DNA from: Candidatus Poribacteria bacterium
Lineage (GTDB): Bacteria; Poribacteria; WGA-4E; PCPOR2b
DNA length: 33,612 bases
NCBI GenBank assembly: GCA_022826645.1
Contig: JAJDUM010000038.1
Span: forward strand, 1-33,612
Direction: 5' to 3'
In this document: positions 16,082 through 23,677 of the stretch, in pieces
How positions within the stretch are numbered: position 1 is the first letter of the stretch
Layout of the letters: every line of letters starts with the position of its first letter
The notes under the pieces: generated by a model
What the model saw: only the letters and a program-made list of their open reading frames with translations
Told to the model about the DNA's origin: nothing
Database searches by the model: none
Translations under genes and position numbers: made by a program

Positions 16082-16930
16082 ATGTGGTATCTATTCGAAG
16101 AATCATTTTCTAATATTCGACATGGCGGTTTTGTTAGTTTGCTGAGTGTCATGATTATTACCCTAACAGTCACAATTGGAAGTGCGCTAATCCTGATCGG
16201 CAACTATCTACGCGGGCAAATTGAAGACCTTAAAGAGGAACCAGCGATCATTGTCTATATTAAAGACGGTGTCGGTGAGTCCGAAGGGCGAGAATTTCGC
16301 AGCCAAATTGAGAAAATTGAATGGGCTGCGGCAGTGACTTACGTGTCTAAAGAGCAAGCCTTGGAAAAAGGTGAGCGAATGTTTGGTGAATTCGGAAAGA
16401 CCCTCACGGACGGGTTCGCCGACAGTAACCCATTCCCTGCCTCACTGGATATCTACATTACAGAGACGTTACTGCCTCCAGAAAAATTGTCGCAGCTTGT
16501 TACTCAACTCAAGTCGTTTCCTCAGGTGGAGGATGTCACACATGAGCAGGATACCTCTGAGTTTATCCACAAGGTGGAAGCGGTACTCCTCGGGTTGGCC
16601 GGGCTAATGGGTGGAGCTTCAGTGATTATCGTCTGCTTCTCTATTATGTTGACCGCATACTTCCGGCGTGAGGAGATCCGAGTCATGCGGTTGGTTGGGG
16701 CTACCTATTGGTACATCCGTGTCCCCCTGATTGCCCAAGGCGTGTTTCTTGGATTTATCGGGAGTTTAACCGGAATACTTGGTTTTTATACCCTGTTTCG
16801 CATATTCGTGCCGCGGGTTAGCGATATGCAGTTCATTCCGTTCGATCAGATCGGACTAATTCTGCTCGGTGGTGTTCTGCTCGGACTACTCGGCAGCATC
16901 GCACCGATACGCAGATATGTAAACGTTTAG
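16082..16930 (+). CDS. ftsX: Cell-division permease-like protein FtsX
   Basis: 282 residues. Four membrane segments are evident: about 20-42 (LLSVMIITLTVTIGSALILI), 168-190 (GLMGGASVIIVCFSIMLTAY), 210-238 and 256-275. A periplasmic domain lies between the first two and carries the usual EEPAIIVYIKDG start and a PASLDIYIT segment. This is the FtsX topology, with cytoplasmic N-terminus MWYLFEESFSNIRHGG. FtsX works with the ATPase FtsE to activate cell-wall hydrolases during division. FtsE is usually encoded just upstream with overlap; here the upstream gene is a MoxR ATPase and no ftsE is in the window. Whether it is elsewhere cannot be seen. Confidence 0.88.
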   Translation: MWYLFEESFSNIRHGGFVSLLSVMIITLTVTIGSALILIGNYLRGQIEDLKEEPAIIVYIKDGVGESEGREFRSQIEKIEWAAAVTYVSKEQALEKGERMFGEFGKTLTDGFADSNPFPASLDIYITETLLPPEKLSQLVTQLKSFPQVEDVTHEQDTSEFIHKVEAVLLGLAGLMGGASVIIVCFSIMLTAYFRREEIRVMRLVGATYWYIRVPLIAQGVFLGFIGSLTGILGFYTLFRIFVPRVSDMQFIPFDQIGLILLGGVLLGLLGSIAPIRRYVNV

Positions 16931-16973
16931 GGACTTAAATTTGCGGTATTAAACTGCCAGCTTCAATATAGAC

Positions 16974-17242
16974 AGGACTTACGCACCCCATATTGTAGTT
17001 GCCTGTTTCTTAATCCCGCCTGTCTGCTCTCGGCTTGTCGGAGTCCCGCCTGTCCCGATTCATCGGGGATGTATCGGGGATTCATCGGGCCTGCCCCGAT
17101 CCTATCGGGGGATGTATCGGGGATTCATCGGGCGTATCGGGGCATGGGCAGCAGCCACACCCATCGTAGGCGGGGCATCTTGCCCCGCATTGGCACTGAA
17201 GCATCGAACTACAAAACCTCAACGTTCAACTGCGTAACTCCT
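16974..17242. repeat. MITE-like family 2 element, 269 bp
   Basis: Terminal repeats aggacttacgca (16974-16985) and tgcgtaactcct (17231-17242) match at 11 of 12. The interior has stacked cccgattcatcgggg-type inverted repeats (about 17055-17145) and one full gcggggcatcttgccccgc hairpin (17170-17188). It fills most of the 16931-17282 gap. Confidence 0.55.
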
Positions 17243-17282
17243 AATAGAGTTAGCTGACTACGTCAGACAAGGAAAACCTTAA

Positions 17283-18404
17283 ATGGCTAAATATCGAGTC
17301 GGAGTCATCGGTTGCGGAAGGAAGGGTGGGTCGCACGCGCGGGCGTATGCGCTTAACCCCTTGACCGAAGTTGTTGCATTCGCTGACACCGATCCCGAAA
17401 ACTTAGAATTGTACTGTAAATATTACAATGTTCCAGGATACAGCGACTATCGGGAGATGCTTGAGAAGGAACAGATTGATATCGCTGCACCTATCCTACC
17501 GGTCAGACCGAACCCAGAAGTCGTTATTGGGTGTGCCGAAGCGGGCGTAAAGGCTATTCTATGCGAGAAACCTATCGCCGCAAGTCTTGCAGATGCGGAC
17601 CGAATGGTTGCAGCCTGCCAATCGCGCGGGATCAAATTCGGTGCCGGTGACCTTGACCGAAATCTACCCCAATACTGGCAAGCCCTTGAAATCATCGAGT
17701 CCGGTGAGCTTGGCGAGGTCAAAAGCATCAACTTCATAGGCGGGAGTGGCTCTGAGATGTCAGGCGGTGGCTGCCAACTCTTCAGTCTGATGCGTCTGTT
17801 CGCCGGAGATGCCGATGTCGCGTGGGTGATTGGCTGGGTCGCCGACGACCCGCATAGCGATCATGACCAAGGCGTAGCGGGCTATCTGCGATTCACGAAT
17901 GGCATTGAAGCCTTCATGCATCGCGAAGCTGATGCGAGGGGACGTGGATTTGAGGTTTCGTGCACCCGAGGTGTATTCCGCAGCAATAATAGTTTGCTCA
18001 GCCTGTGGAAAGCGGACGATGTTGTTGATCCATTGATGGGGGCACCACTCAAAAAGGTGGAGGGCGTGTTTCCCGAAACCAGCGTTTACGGTAGAATGAG
18101 TGGGGACTACGATGCGGACGGTTGGAGATGGCCCGGCGACCGAAACATTGCGAGCGTCCAATCCATCATTGATGCGCTTGAGCAGGACATCGAGCCGAGA
18201 GGCAGCGGCGACAACGGACGTAAGGTCCTCGAGATGGCTATCGCGCTACGAGAGTCACACCGACGCGGACACGTGCCAGTGAGGCTACCCCTTGAAGACC
18301 GGAGCCTTCGACTCTTCCCAAAAAGCTCGCGGATGGATAACAAGAAACCTCAGATGGGCAGAGAAACCTACATGCCCCAGGTTCAAGGGAAAAAGCAAAC
18401 GTAG
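17283..18404 (+). CDS. Gfo/Idh/MocA-family oxidoreductase
   Basis: 373 residues. The N-terminal Rossmann domain begins KYRVGVIGCGRKGGSHARAY, with the G-x-G-x-x-G-type nucleotide loop. The hallmark motif CEKPIA is present, with Lys96, and a second domain follows. It is a probable NAD(P)-dependent sugar or inositol-type dehydrogenase in the cytoplasm; the substrate cannot be told. The usual G-x-H-x-x-D segment appears as GGGCQLFSLMRLF, so a catalytic His seems to be missing at that place. Start ATG is preceded by acaaggaaaacctta, giving a moderate ribosome-binding site at 17269-17275. A clear terminator follows at 18451. The gene stands alone between repeats. Confidence 0.88.
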   Translation: MAKYRVGVIGCGRKGGSHARAYALNPLTEVVAFADTDPENLELYCKYYNVPGYSDYREMLEKEQIDIAAPILPVRPNPEVVIGCAEAGVKAILCEKPIAASLADADRMVAACQSRGIKFGAGDLDRNLPQYWQALEIIESGELGEVKSINFIGGSGSEMSGGGCQLFSLMRLFAGDADVAWVIGWVADDPHSDHDQGVAGYLRFTNGIEAFMHREADARGRGFEVSCTRGVFRSNNSLLSLWKADDVVDPLMGAPLKKVEGVFPETSVYGRMSGDYDADGWRWPGDRNIASVQSIIDALEQDIEPRGSGDNGRKVLEMAIALRESHRRGHVPVRLPLEDRSLRLFPKSSRMDNKKPQMGRETYMPQVQGKKQT

Positions 18405-18450
18405 ACAGCCTCTACCCCTCGTCAGTTTAGTAAAAGAGTACAAATAATCC

Positions 18451-18480
18451 AGCCCTGTGCACTGTGCATGGGGCTTTTTT
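18451..18480 (+). terminator. Rho-independent terminator
   Basis: agccctgtgca (18451-18461) pairs with tgcatggggct (18465-18475) over the loop ctg: 11 pairs, two of them G-T. It ends in six T (18475-18480). It lies 46 bp after the oxidoreductase stop codon and fits as its terminator. Confidence 0.8.
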
Positions 18481-18546
18481 ATTGCGTATCGATATGCTAT
18501 AATGACCCAAATTACTAACAGGCCCGCTCGGCTTGAACCTATTCCC

Positions 18547-18730
18547 GTAGGGGCAACCCTTGTGGTTGCCCTGTTGTAGATCAAACATCTTGCCCGGTCA
18601 TGCAGCAATATCATCCTCCGTAGGCGGGGCATCTCGGGCGCCACACAGTGGTATCATCCCCTGTAGGCGGGGCATCTTGCCCCGCTCTTGCTGCTCATCC
18701 TCTCATCGTAGGCGGGGCATCTTGCCCCGC
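18547..18730. repeat. Cluster of GC-rich hairpin repeats
   Basis: A gggcaacc/ggttgccc hairpin lies at 18551-18571. A degenerate half copy of the gcggggcatctt repeat is at about 18620-18634, and full gcggggcatcttgccccgc hairpins are at 18663-18685 and 18708-18730. The spacer 18405-19105 contains no gene; apparent reading frames here are repeat translations (recurrent RRGILPR). Confidence 0.75.
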
Positions 18731-18826
18731 CCACCACGCGCAATCATATTAGAGAGAAGCTAATGGATAGGGAGAATTGTTTCAATGAACCAACATAGCC
18801 ACAGCAGACCAACGCGTTGAGGTTTA

Positions 18827-18860
18827 TTCGTAGGGAACGGAGATCTCCGTTCCCTACGAA
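18827..18860. repeat. Perfect 34-bp palindrome
   Basis: ttcgtagggaacggaga (18827-18843) is followed directly by its exact reverse complement, with no loop. Confidence 0.85.
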
Positions 18861-18886
18861 ATATATGCACGTCTACGTCCTGCTTC

Positions 18887-18914
18887 GTAGGGAACAACGA
18901 TCGTTGTTCCCTAC
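18887..18914. repeat. Perfect 28-bp palindrome
   Basis: gtagggaacaacga (18887-18900) is followed directly by its exact reverse complement. It shares the outer gtagggaac arm with the 34-bp palindrome but not the centre. A third hairpin, ggtcgggca/tgtccgacc, follows at about 18957-18977. Confidence 0.85.
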
Positions 18915-19105
18915 CAACCATTATTTTTTTATACATATATCGTCCCGCTAGCTATGGGTCGGGCAAGATGTCCGACCTACGAAGAAAGGATATTGTTGAG
19001 TTTCACGGTTCCCCGTTCAACCCAACCTACGTGCTGCTAAATGTCAACACGCCCTAATCAAAAATCTTAACAACTAATTACAACTATCAATTTAAGGAGA
19101 ATTCA

Positions 19106-21601
19106 ATGCCAGACTATCAACCACTAAATCTATCACCACACTGTAACGTTGGCGCAGAAATTCTCGGTGAAAACGCCAATCCCACAATAGGCGAACAAAC
19201 CTTCCACGGACTCCCCTTCCAGATCAGTGCGGACGGTGACCACTTTCTCGGTTTCGGAAACGAAGTGAACCCAGAACCGATTACCATACCACTCAACGCA
19301 TCATCGAAACGGGTCATTGTCGCACATCGACTGCTCGAATCCCAGATCTTTGAGGGCGATCCCGTTGGGCGTTTGATTGCGAACTACATCTTCCGCTATA
19401 CAAACGGCGAAGCGGTCACTGCGCCGATACGGGAACGTTTCGAGATCGCTGTCGTCCCGCCAGGTTGGGGGCAGCTACCGTTCCTCGCATGGTCAGACCA
19501 GCAGGACGGACTCCACCCACGCTATGAAGGGAATTGGAGCGCAGCGGGTAACCGACAGACCGAAGCCACCCAAGCATGGCCCTCAAACTACTATCTGTGG
19601 GTATGGGAGAATCCGAACCCATCCGAGACGCTTGAATCCCTCCAGGTCGTGCCGGAGGGACCGGCGTTTATCCTCGCTGCTGTCACATTGGGAAACCTTG
19701 ATGAAGACCCAATCCCAAGAAAAGCAATGCGTGATGTCATGATTACATTGCCACAGGAGGAAGATGCCGAAAAGCCGTTCCACATGGAAGTTGAGGTGGA
19801 TCGCGGCCTGGCGTCCTATCCCTATCCACTGCCCGAGAAATCCACGGACGAATTTATCGATGACGAACGGAAGGGCTGGGGCGAGCTACAGAATAATAGC
19901 AGCAGCCCCGCCCACGTAGAAGTGACAGCGACACCGTCGGCAACCGTGACAGTCAAGAATCACGACGAAACATTAGGTTCCGTAAAATGGGGCGAGTTAG
20001 AGGAGAAGGGGAAGGTCGCACCGAACGAACGGGTGCAAGTTGAACTCGTTGACACAGGCAGGAACTGGGTTCACACAACGGTGGTCGATGATGAAACCAA
20101 TCAGCCGATTCCATGCCGCATCCACTTCCGCTCTCCAAAAGGGGTGCCTTACGCGCCGCACGGACACCACGCACACGTCAACTCAAACAACGGCACCTGG
20201 CATATCGATGTCGGTGGAGATGTTCGATTGGGTCAGATCTCCTATGCCTACACCGACGGTACCTGCCAAGGGTGGCTACCACGCGGCGAGGTCATCGTTG
20301 ATGTTGCGCGAGGTTACGAATACGAACCGTTGCGAACAAAAGTAGAAATCAAACCGGGCCAACGCGAACTCACGCTGCGGCTCAAGCGTTGGTGTAACAT
20401 GAACGCCGAAAGATACTTCAGCGGCGATACCCACGTCCACTTCCTCTCAACGCAAGGTGCCCACACAGAGGCGCGCGGGGAGGACCTCAACGTCGTCAAT
20501 CTGCTTCTCTCCCAATGGGGACACCTCTTTACCAATACAGAGGAATTCATCGGCCGTCCAACCGTTTCCGACGACGGCCGCAGCATCGTCTACGCGACGC
20601 AAGAAAATCGTCAACATCTGCTCGGACATCTCACGCTGCTCGGCTTGAAGGAGCAGGTAAGTCCGTGGTGTTCCGACGGTCCCGGCGAAGCAGAGCTCGG
20701 CGGTAACATGGAAATAACGCTCTCACATTGGGCGGACGCCTGTCGGGCACAGGGCGGCACCGTCGTCCTGCCCCACATCCCGAACCCCAACGGTGAACCC
20801 GCCGCACTAATCGCTACCGAGCGCGAAGATGCTGTCGAGTACCAGACCGAAGCGATGTACGGCCACATCGAGTATTACCGTTATCTTAACTGTGGGTACA
20901 AACTCCCACTGGTCGGCGGAACGGACAAAATGAGCAGCGATGTCCCCGTCGGCGTATATCGCACCTATGTCCACATCCCCGATGATCAGGAATTCAACTA
21001 CGATAATTGGTGCAAATATCTGCGCGCAGGAAACACGTTCCTCAGTGGCGGTCCCATCATTCGATTGACGGTTGACGGACAACCGATCGGAAGCACCATT
21101 AACCTGCCGGGCAACGGTGGCACTGTAGAGGTCGAAGCGTCTGCTGAGTCCATATTTCCGATCCATACGCTGGAAATCGTCCAAGCGGGGAAGGTTGTCG
21201 CCTCTACAGCGGAAAATAACGGGGCGCGCACACTCCATCTGAAAGCAAAGCTGCAGGTCGACGGACATTCATGGATTGCAGCCCGCTGCGGCGGACCCGG
21301 CTATACCCAAGCGGTTCCGCATTATGACGGCTGGGGTCGTGGCATTATCGCCCATACCTCCCCTGTCTATATCGCTGTTGGCGGTGAGTGGTGGATGTTC
21401 GATTCAGAAACCGCAAACTATATGCTGACGCTCATTGAGGGTGGACTGTCATATATCCGAAAAACTGCCAAGCATCACCGACCCGGAACCGTAACACATC
21501 ATCACGGTGAAAATGACCATCAAGCGTTCCTTGAACGTCCATTTATCGAAGCACAGGAAGCCATCCATCGGCGGATGCATCAGTTAGGGATCCCACATTA
21601 G
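19106..21601 (+). CDS. CehA/McbA-type (PHP-like) metallohydrolase
   Basis: 831 residues. Residues about 1-400 are beta-rich and probably bind ligand or substrate; they include a carboxypeptidase-regulatory-like module (VHTTVVDDETNQPIPCRIHF). The catalytic PHP-like domain starts at about 435 with GDTHVHFLST (Asp441, His443, His445 as metal ligands). It continues with a VVLPHIPNPNGEP segment and GGTDKMSSDVPVGVYRTY (Asp607). This order matches CehA/McbA metallohydrolases, named for carbaryl hydrolase; most members have unknown substrates. There is no signal peptide. A His-rich tail (HHHGENDH) lies near the C-terminus. AAGGAGA at 19095-19101, 5 bp before ATG, fixes the start. The promoter region upstream is filled with palindromes. 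Confidence 0.8.
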   Translation: MPDYQPLNLSPHCNVGAEILGENANPTIGEQTFHGLPFQISADGDHFLGFGNEVNPEPITIPLNASSKRVIVAHRLLESQIFEGDPVGRLIANYIFRYTNGEAVTAPIRERFEIAVVPPGWGQLPFLAWSDQQDGLHPRYEGNWSAAGNRQTEATQAWPSNYYLWVWENPNPSETLESLQVVPEGPAFILAAVTLGNLDEDPIPRKAMRDVMITLPQEEDAEKPFHMEVEVDRGLASYPYPLPEKSTDEFIDDERKGWGELQNNSSSPAHVEVTATPSATVTVKNHDETLGSVKWGELEEKGKVAPNERVQVELVDTGRNWVHTTVVDDETNQPIPCRIHFRSPKGVPYAPHGHHAHVNSNNGTWHIDVGGDVRLGQISYAYTDGTCQGWLPRGEVIVDVARGYEYEPLRTKVEIKPGQRELTLRLKRWCNMNAERYFSGDTHVHFLSTQGAHTEARGEDLNVVNLLLSQWGHLFTNTEEFIGRPTVSDDGRSIVYATQENRQHLLGHLTLLGLKEQVSPWCSDGPGEAELGGNMEITLSHWADACRAQGGTVVLPHIPNPNGEPAALIATEREDAVEYQTEAMYGHIEYYRYLNCGYKLPLVGGTDKMSSDVPVGVYRTYVHIPDDQEFNYDNWCKYLRAGNTFLSGGPIIRLTVDGQPIGSTINLPGNGGTVEVEASAESIFPIHTLEIVQAGKVVASTAENNGARTLHLKAKLQVDGHSWIAARCGGPGYTQAVPHYDGWGRGIIAHTSPVYIAVGGEWWMFDSETANYMLTLIEGGLSYIRKTAKHHRPGTVTHHHGENDHQAFLERPFIEAQEAIHRRMHQLGIPH

Positions 21602-21629
21602 GGGCATCACCGCACTACCTCCGTAGTAC

Positions 21630-21650
21630 AGCCCCAGCGGGGCGACACGT
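21630..21650. repeat. agccccagcggggcgaca hairpin repeat
   Basis: A single copy of the agccccagcgggg family. The gap 21602-21886 shows no other feature I can support. Confidence 0.6.
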
Positions 21651-21886
21651 GCACAGCGATTCGTGGGTTGAGTTTCCTTGCCTTATCAGTAGACATGGCT
21701 TTCACATCTCACGCGCTCCGTATGAACGTCTAGGCAAATGCTGGAAAGAGATACCGCACATTTTCGGCATTTTCCCTATATTCCCGGATCGGTGTTGACA
21801 ATTCCAAAATGATTCTGTATACTTTTCTAAGTCCAAGTACTTCGCAGAACCATTTCACCTAACCACGATCGCAAATCGAGTCAAAG

Positions 21887-22930
21887 ATGGCCAAAAAAAA
21901 GAATCGGCGGCTCAACATTGCGCGTAAACGTGCAAAACGTCAACAAAATCAGAAATCCAAGCGCAAGCAGTTGGCTTTTCAGAAACAGCGGGCGTTAGAA
22001 ACAGCCAAGTCCGATGAAGAATTATTACAGGACAAAATTGTAAAAAGCAAGTTGCTGCTTGATGAGCCAGAATTTCAAAAAATCGCCTTTGATCCTGACC
22101 TGTTGCAGCAGAAAACGACGGAAGCCTATGAGTCAGGCGCGTTCACCGACAAAGTTCAAGAGATTGAGGAGAAAACGTCTGAGGGTGAGGAGGGTCCCGA
22201 GAGCCTTAGCGATGTCTTTCGCTATGAGGTATTGCGTCAACTGATTACTGTAGAATTTATCAATTCTGTTTCGTATGCGCTCAAAGCATGCGAAACACGC
22301 CTCAAACGAAGGGGATCCAGAGAAGAGGCAGAAATCGCGTTCGTTGCGAGATCCCTCTTTGAATATGCCGATCCAGAGACACTCGCGTTTCACCCGCTGA
22401 TTTTCAATATCTGTGTGCGCACGCTTAAGGGGATATTGGAAGACCCGGAACCGGAATCCGACGCTGTCGCCGACGTGCTCTCCGAGGTGTTGGCGGAAAG
22501 CGAAGCCGCAGACGAGGATCAACCGGAAACACCAAGGGGTTCGGACGAAGTAGCCGAAAATGTTGATTCTGTGAGCGAGCTGGTGTCGGTCACTGAACCT
22601 GCAGAAGATCAAACGACCGAGACCGAAGTTGCTCCGTCCGCTCCCGAGGTTGCGCTGGAAACACTGACGGCTAAAGCACTATACAAGAACATCGATGGTC
22701 TGGATATTCGAGAAACGATCGAGTTCGGAAATGGATACAGGGTCGTCCAGGATTCCGATGCGCAGGTAGAGTTCGCACATACAGACGAGCAACGTTATAT
22801 CACGCTTACCGCGGAGCGACTGCTCCTGCAATGTGCCTCGAAAGAACTACTGGATGCTGCAATGGTAGAGGTCGAGATGCTGTGTGATGAGGCGATATTC
22901 TATCTGGCACGAACAGTTGACGACACATAA
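21887..22930 (+). CDS. Hypothetical protein with very basic N-terminus
   Basis: 347 residues, not recognised. Residues 1-41 are Lys/Arg/Gln-rich (MAKKKNRRLNIARKRAKRQQ, and so on) and could bind nucleic acid. Residues about 75-170 form a helical domain (LSDVFRYEVLRQLITVEFIN, then EAEIAFVARSLFEYADPETL). Residues about 185-265 are an acidic, Pro/Glu-rich low-complexity linker. Residues 270-345 look like a small alpha-beta domain. No signal peptide or membrane segment. The basic start followed by an acidic region suggests a nucleic-acid or ribosome-associated role, but this is only a guess. A similar basic stretch is encoded alone at 23166-23270. No clear ribosome-binding site; the ATG was chosen because it opens the basic stretch. 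Confidence 0.7.
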   Translation: MAKKKNRRLNIARKRAKRQQNQKSKRKQLAFQKQRALETAKSDEELLQDKIVKSKLLLDEPEFQKIAFDPDLLQQKTTEAYESGAFTDKVQEIEEKTSEGEEGPESLSDVFRYEVLRQLITVEFINSVSYALKACETRLKRRGSREEAEIAFVARSLFEYADPETLAFHPLIFNICVRTLKGILEDPEPESDAVADVLSEVLAESEAADEDQPETPRGSDEVAENVDSVSELVSVTEPAEDQTTETEVAPSAPEVALETLTAKALYKNIDGLDIRETIEFGNGYRVVQDSDAQVEFAHTDEQRYITLTAERLLLQCASKELLDAAMVEVEMLCDEAIFYLARTVDDT

Positions 22931-22960
22931 AATGAAACACTAGTCCCTACATTTGCCTAT

Positions 22961-23119
22961 TATGGTGAATTCTAAAAATAAATAGACACATTTGCCCCTC
23001 GGTTTCGATCCCGCCTGCCCCGATTCATCGGGGAGGTATCGGGGAGGTATCGGGACCGGTAGGTGCGGTTTCTAACCGCACCGGTTTTGAGTGTCTCATT
23101 AATTCTAAGGTCCACTATA
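22961..23119. repeat. MITE-like family 1 element, complete copy A (159 bp)
   Basis: The left end tatggtgaattctaaaaat and the right end ..ttaattctaaggtccactata are imperfect inverted repeats of about 29 bp (about 21 matches). The interior holds cccgattcatcgggg repeats and the ggtgcggtt/aaccgcacc hairpin. TA at both tips fits an IS630/mariner-type element. Confidence 0.7.
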
Positions 23120-23165
23120 AGTCCAAAATCTACCAGAAAACAGTCCACTATAAGGAGGTGATTCC

Positions 23166-23270
23166 GTGGCACGATCGAAAGTTGGACAATCCCGGCGACG
23201 AACACAGATTCGACAACGCCAAAAACGCCGTCTCAAGAGAAAGAAATTAGCACTGAAGCAAGCACGTTAA
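23166..23270 (+). CDS. Small, highly basic peptide (34 residues)
   Basis: GTG 23166 opens a 34-codon frame ending at TAA 23268-23270. It is preceded by taaggaggtgatt (23151-23163), the strongest ribosome-binding site in the window, 6 bp from the start. The product begins MARSKVGQSRRRTQIRQRQK, has about half Lys/Arg and no acidic residue. Its tail (KRKKLALKQAR) resembles the N-terminal basic stretch of the protein at 21887 (KRKQLAFQKQRA). It could be a nucleic-acid- or ribosome-binding microprotein; I recognise no family. It lies 46 bp after a MITE-like element and 81 bp before another, so it could also be a fragment carried by such elements. Function unknown. Confidence 0.55.
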   Translation: MARSKVGQSRRRTQIRQRQKRRLKRKKLALKQAR

Positions 23271-23351
23271 AAGCCGTAATAAGAAATAATGATAAACAGA
23301 CCCCGAACGGATAAATAGTGCGGGAAACTTCGACACACAACAACGGCAATC

Positions 23352-23492
23352 TATGGTGAATTCTAAAAATAAATAGACACTTTCGCCCCCGGTGGGGCAG
23401 TTTCCAATCGTACCGCATTCAATCCTACCCGGTAGGTGCGGTTTCCAACCGCACCGGTTTGGAGTGTCTTATTAATTCTAAGGTTCACTATA
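23352..23492. repeat. MITE-like family 1 element, complete copy B (141 bp)
   Basis: The left end is identical to copy A over tatggtgaattctaaaaat and beyond. The right end, ..ttaattctaaggttcactata, differs by a few bases. It has the same ggtgcggtt hairpin. The rest of the 22931-23671 gap holds the small peptide gene and no other feature I can support. Confidence 0.7.
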
Positions 23493-23677
23493 ATCGTAGC
23501 CGCGCCGCCCGCCCTCGACGCATCGGGGTTTCCTAACCTGTGATTCCTACAGCTTAGGCAATCCCGACCTCATCTGTACACCCCCTAAACGCTGGGCGCG
23601 CTCGCGTCTGTGCGGTTGACTTAAGCTAATGACCACTCATTCCCAATCACCATACCTTTCCTTGATGGAGCTTGCGG

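Noticed and set aside
18560..18763. Open frame translating to repeated RRGILPR
   Set aside because: It is a translation of the gcggggcatctt hairpin repeats; the same peptide appears from the other repeat copies.
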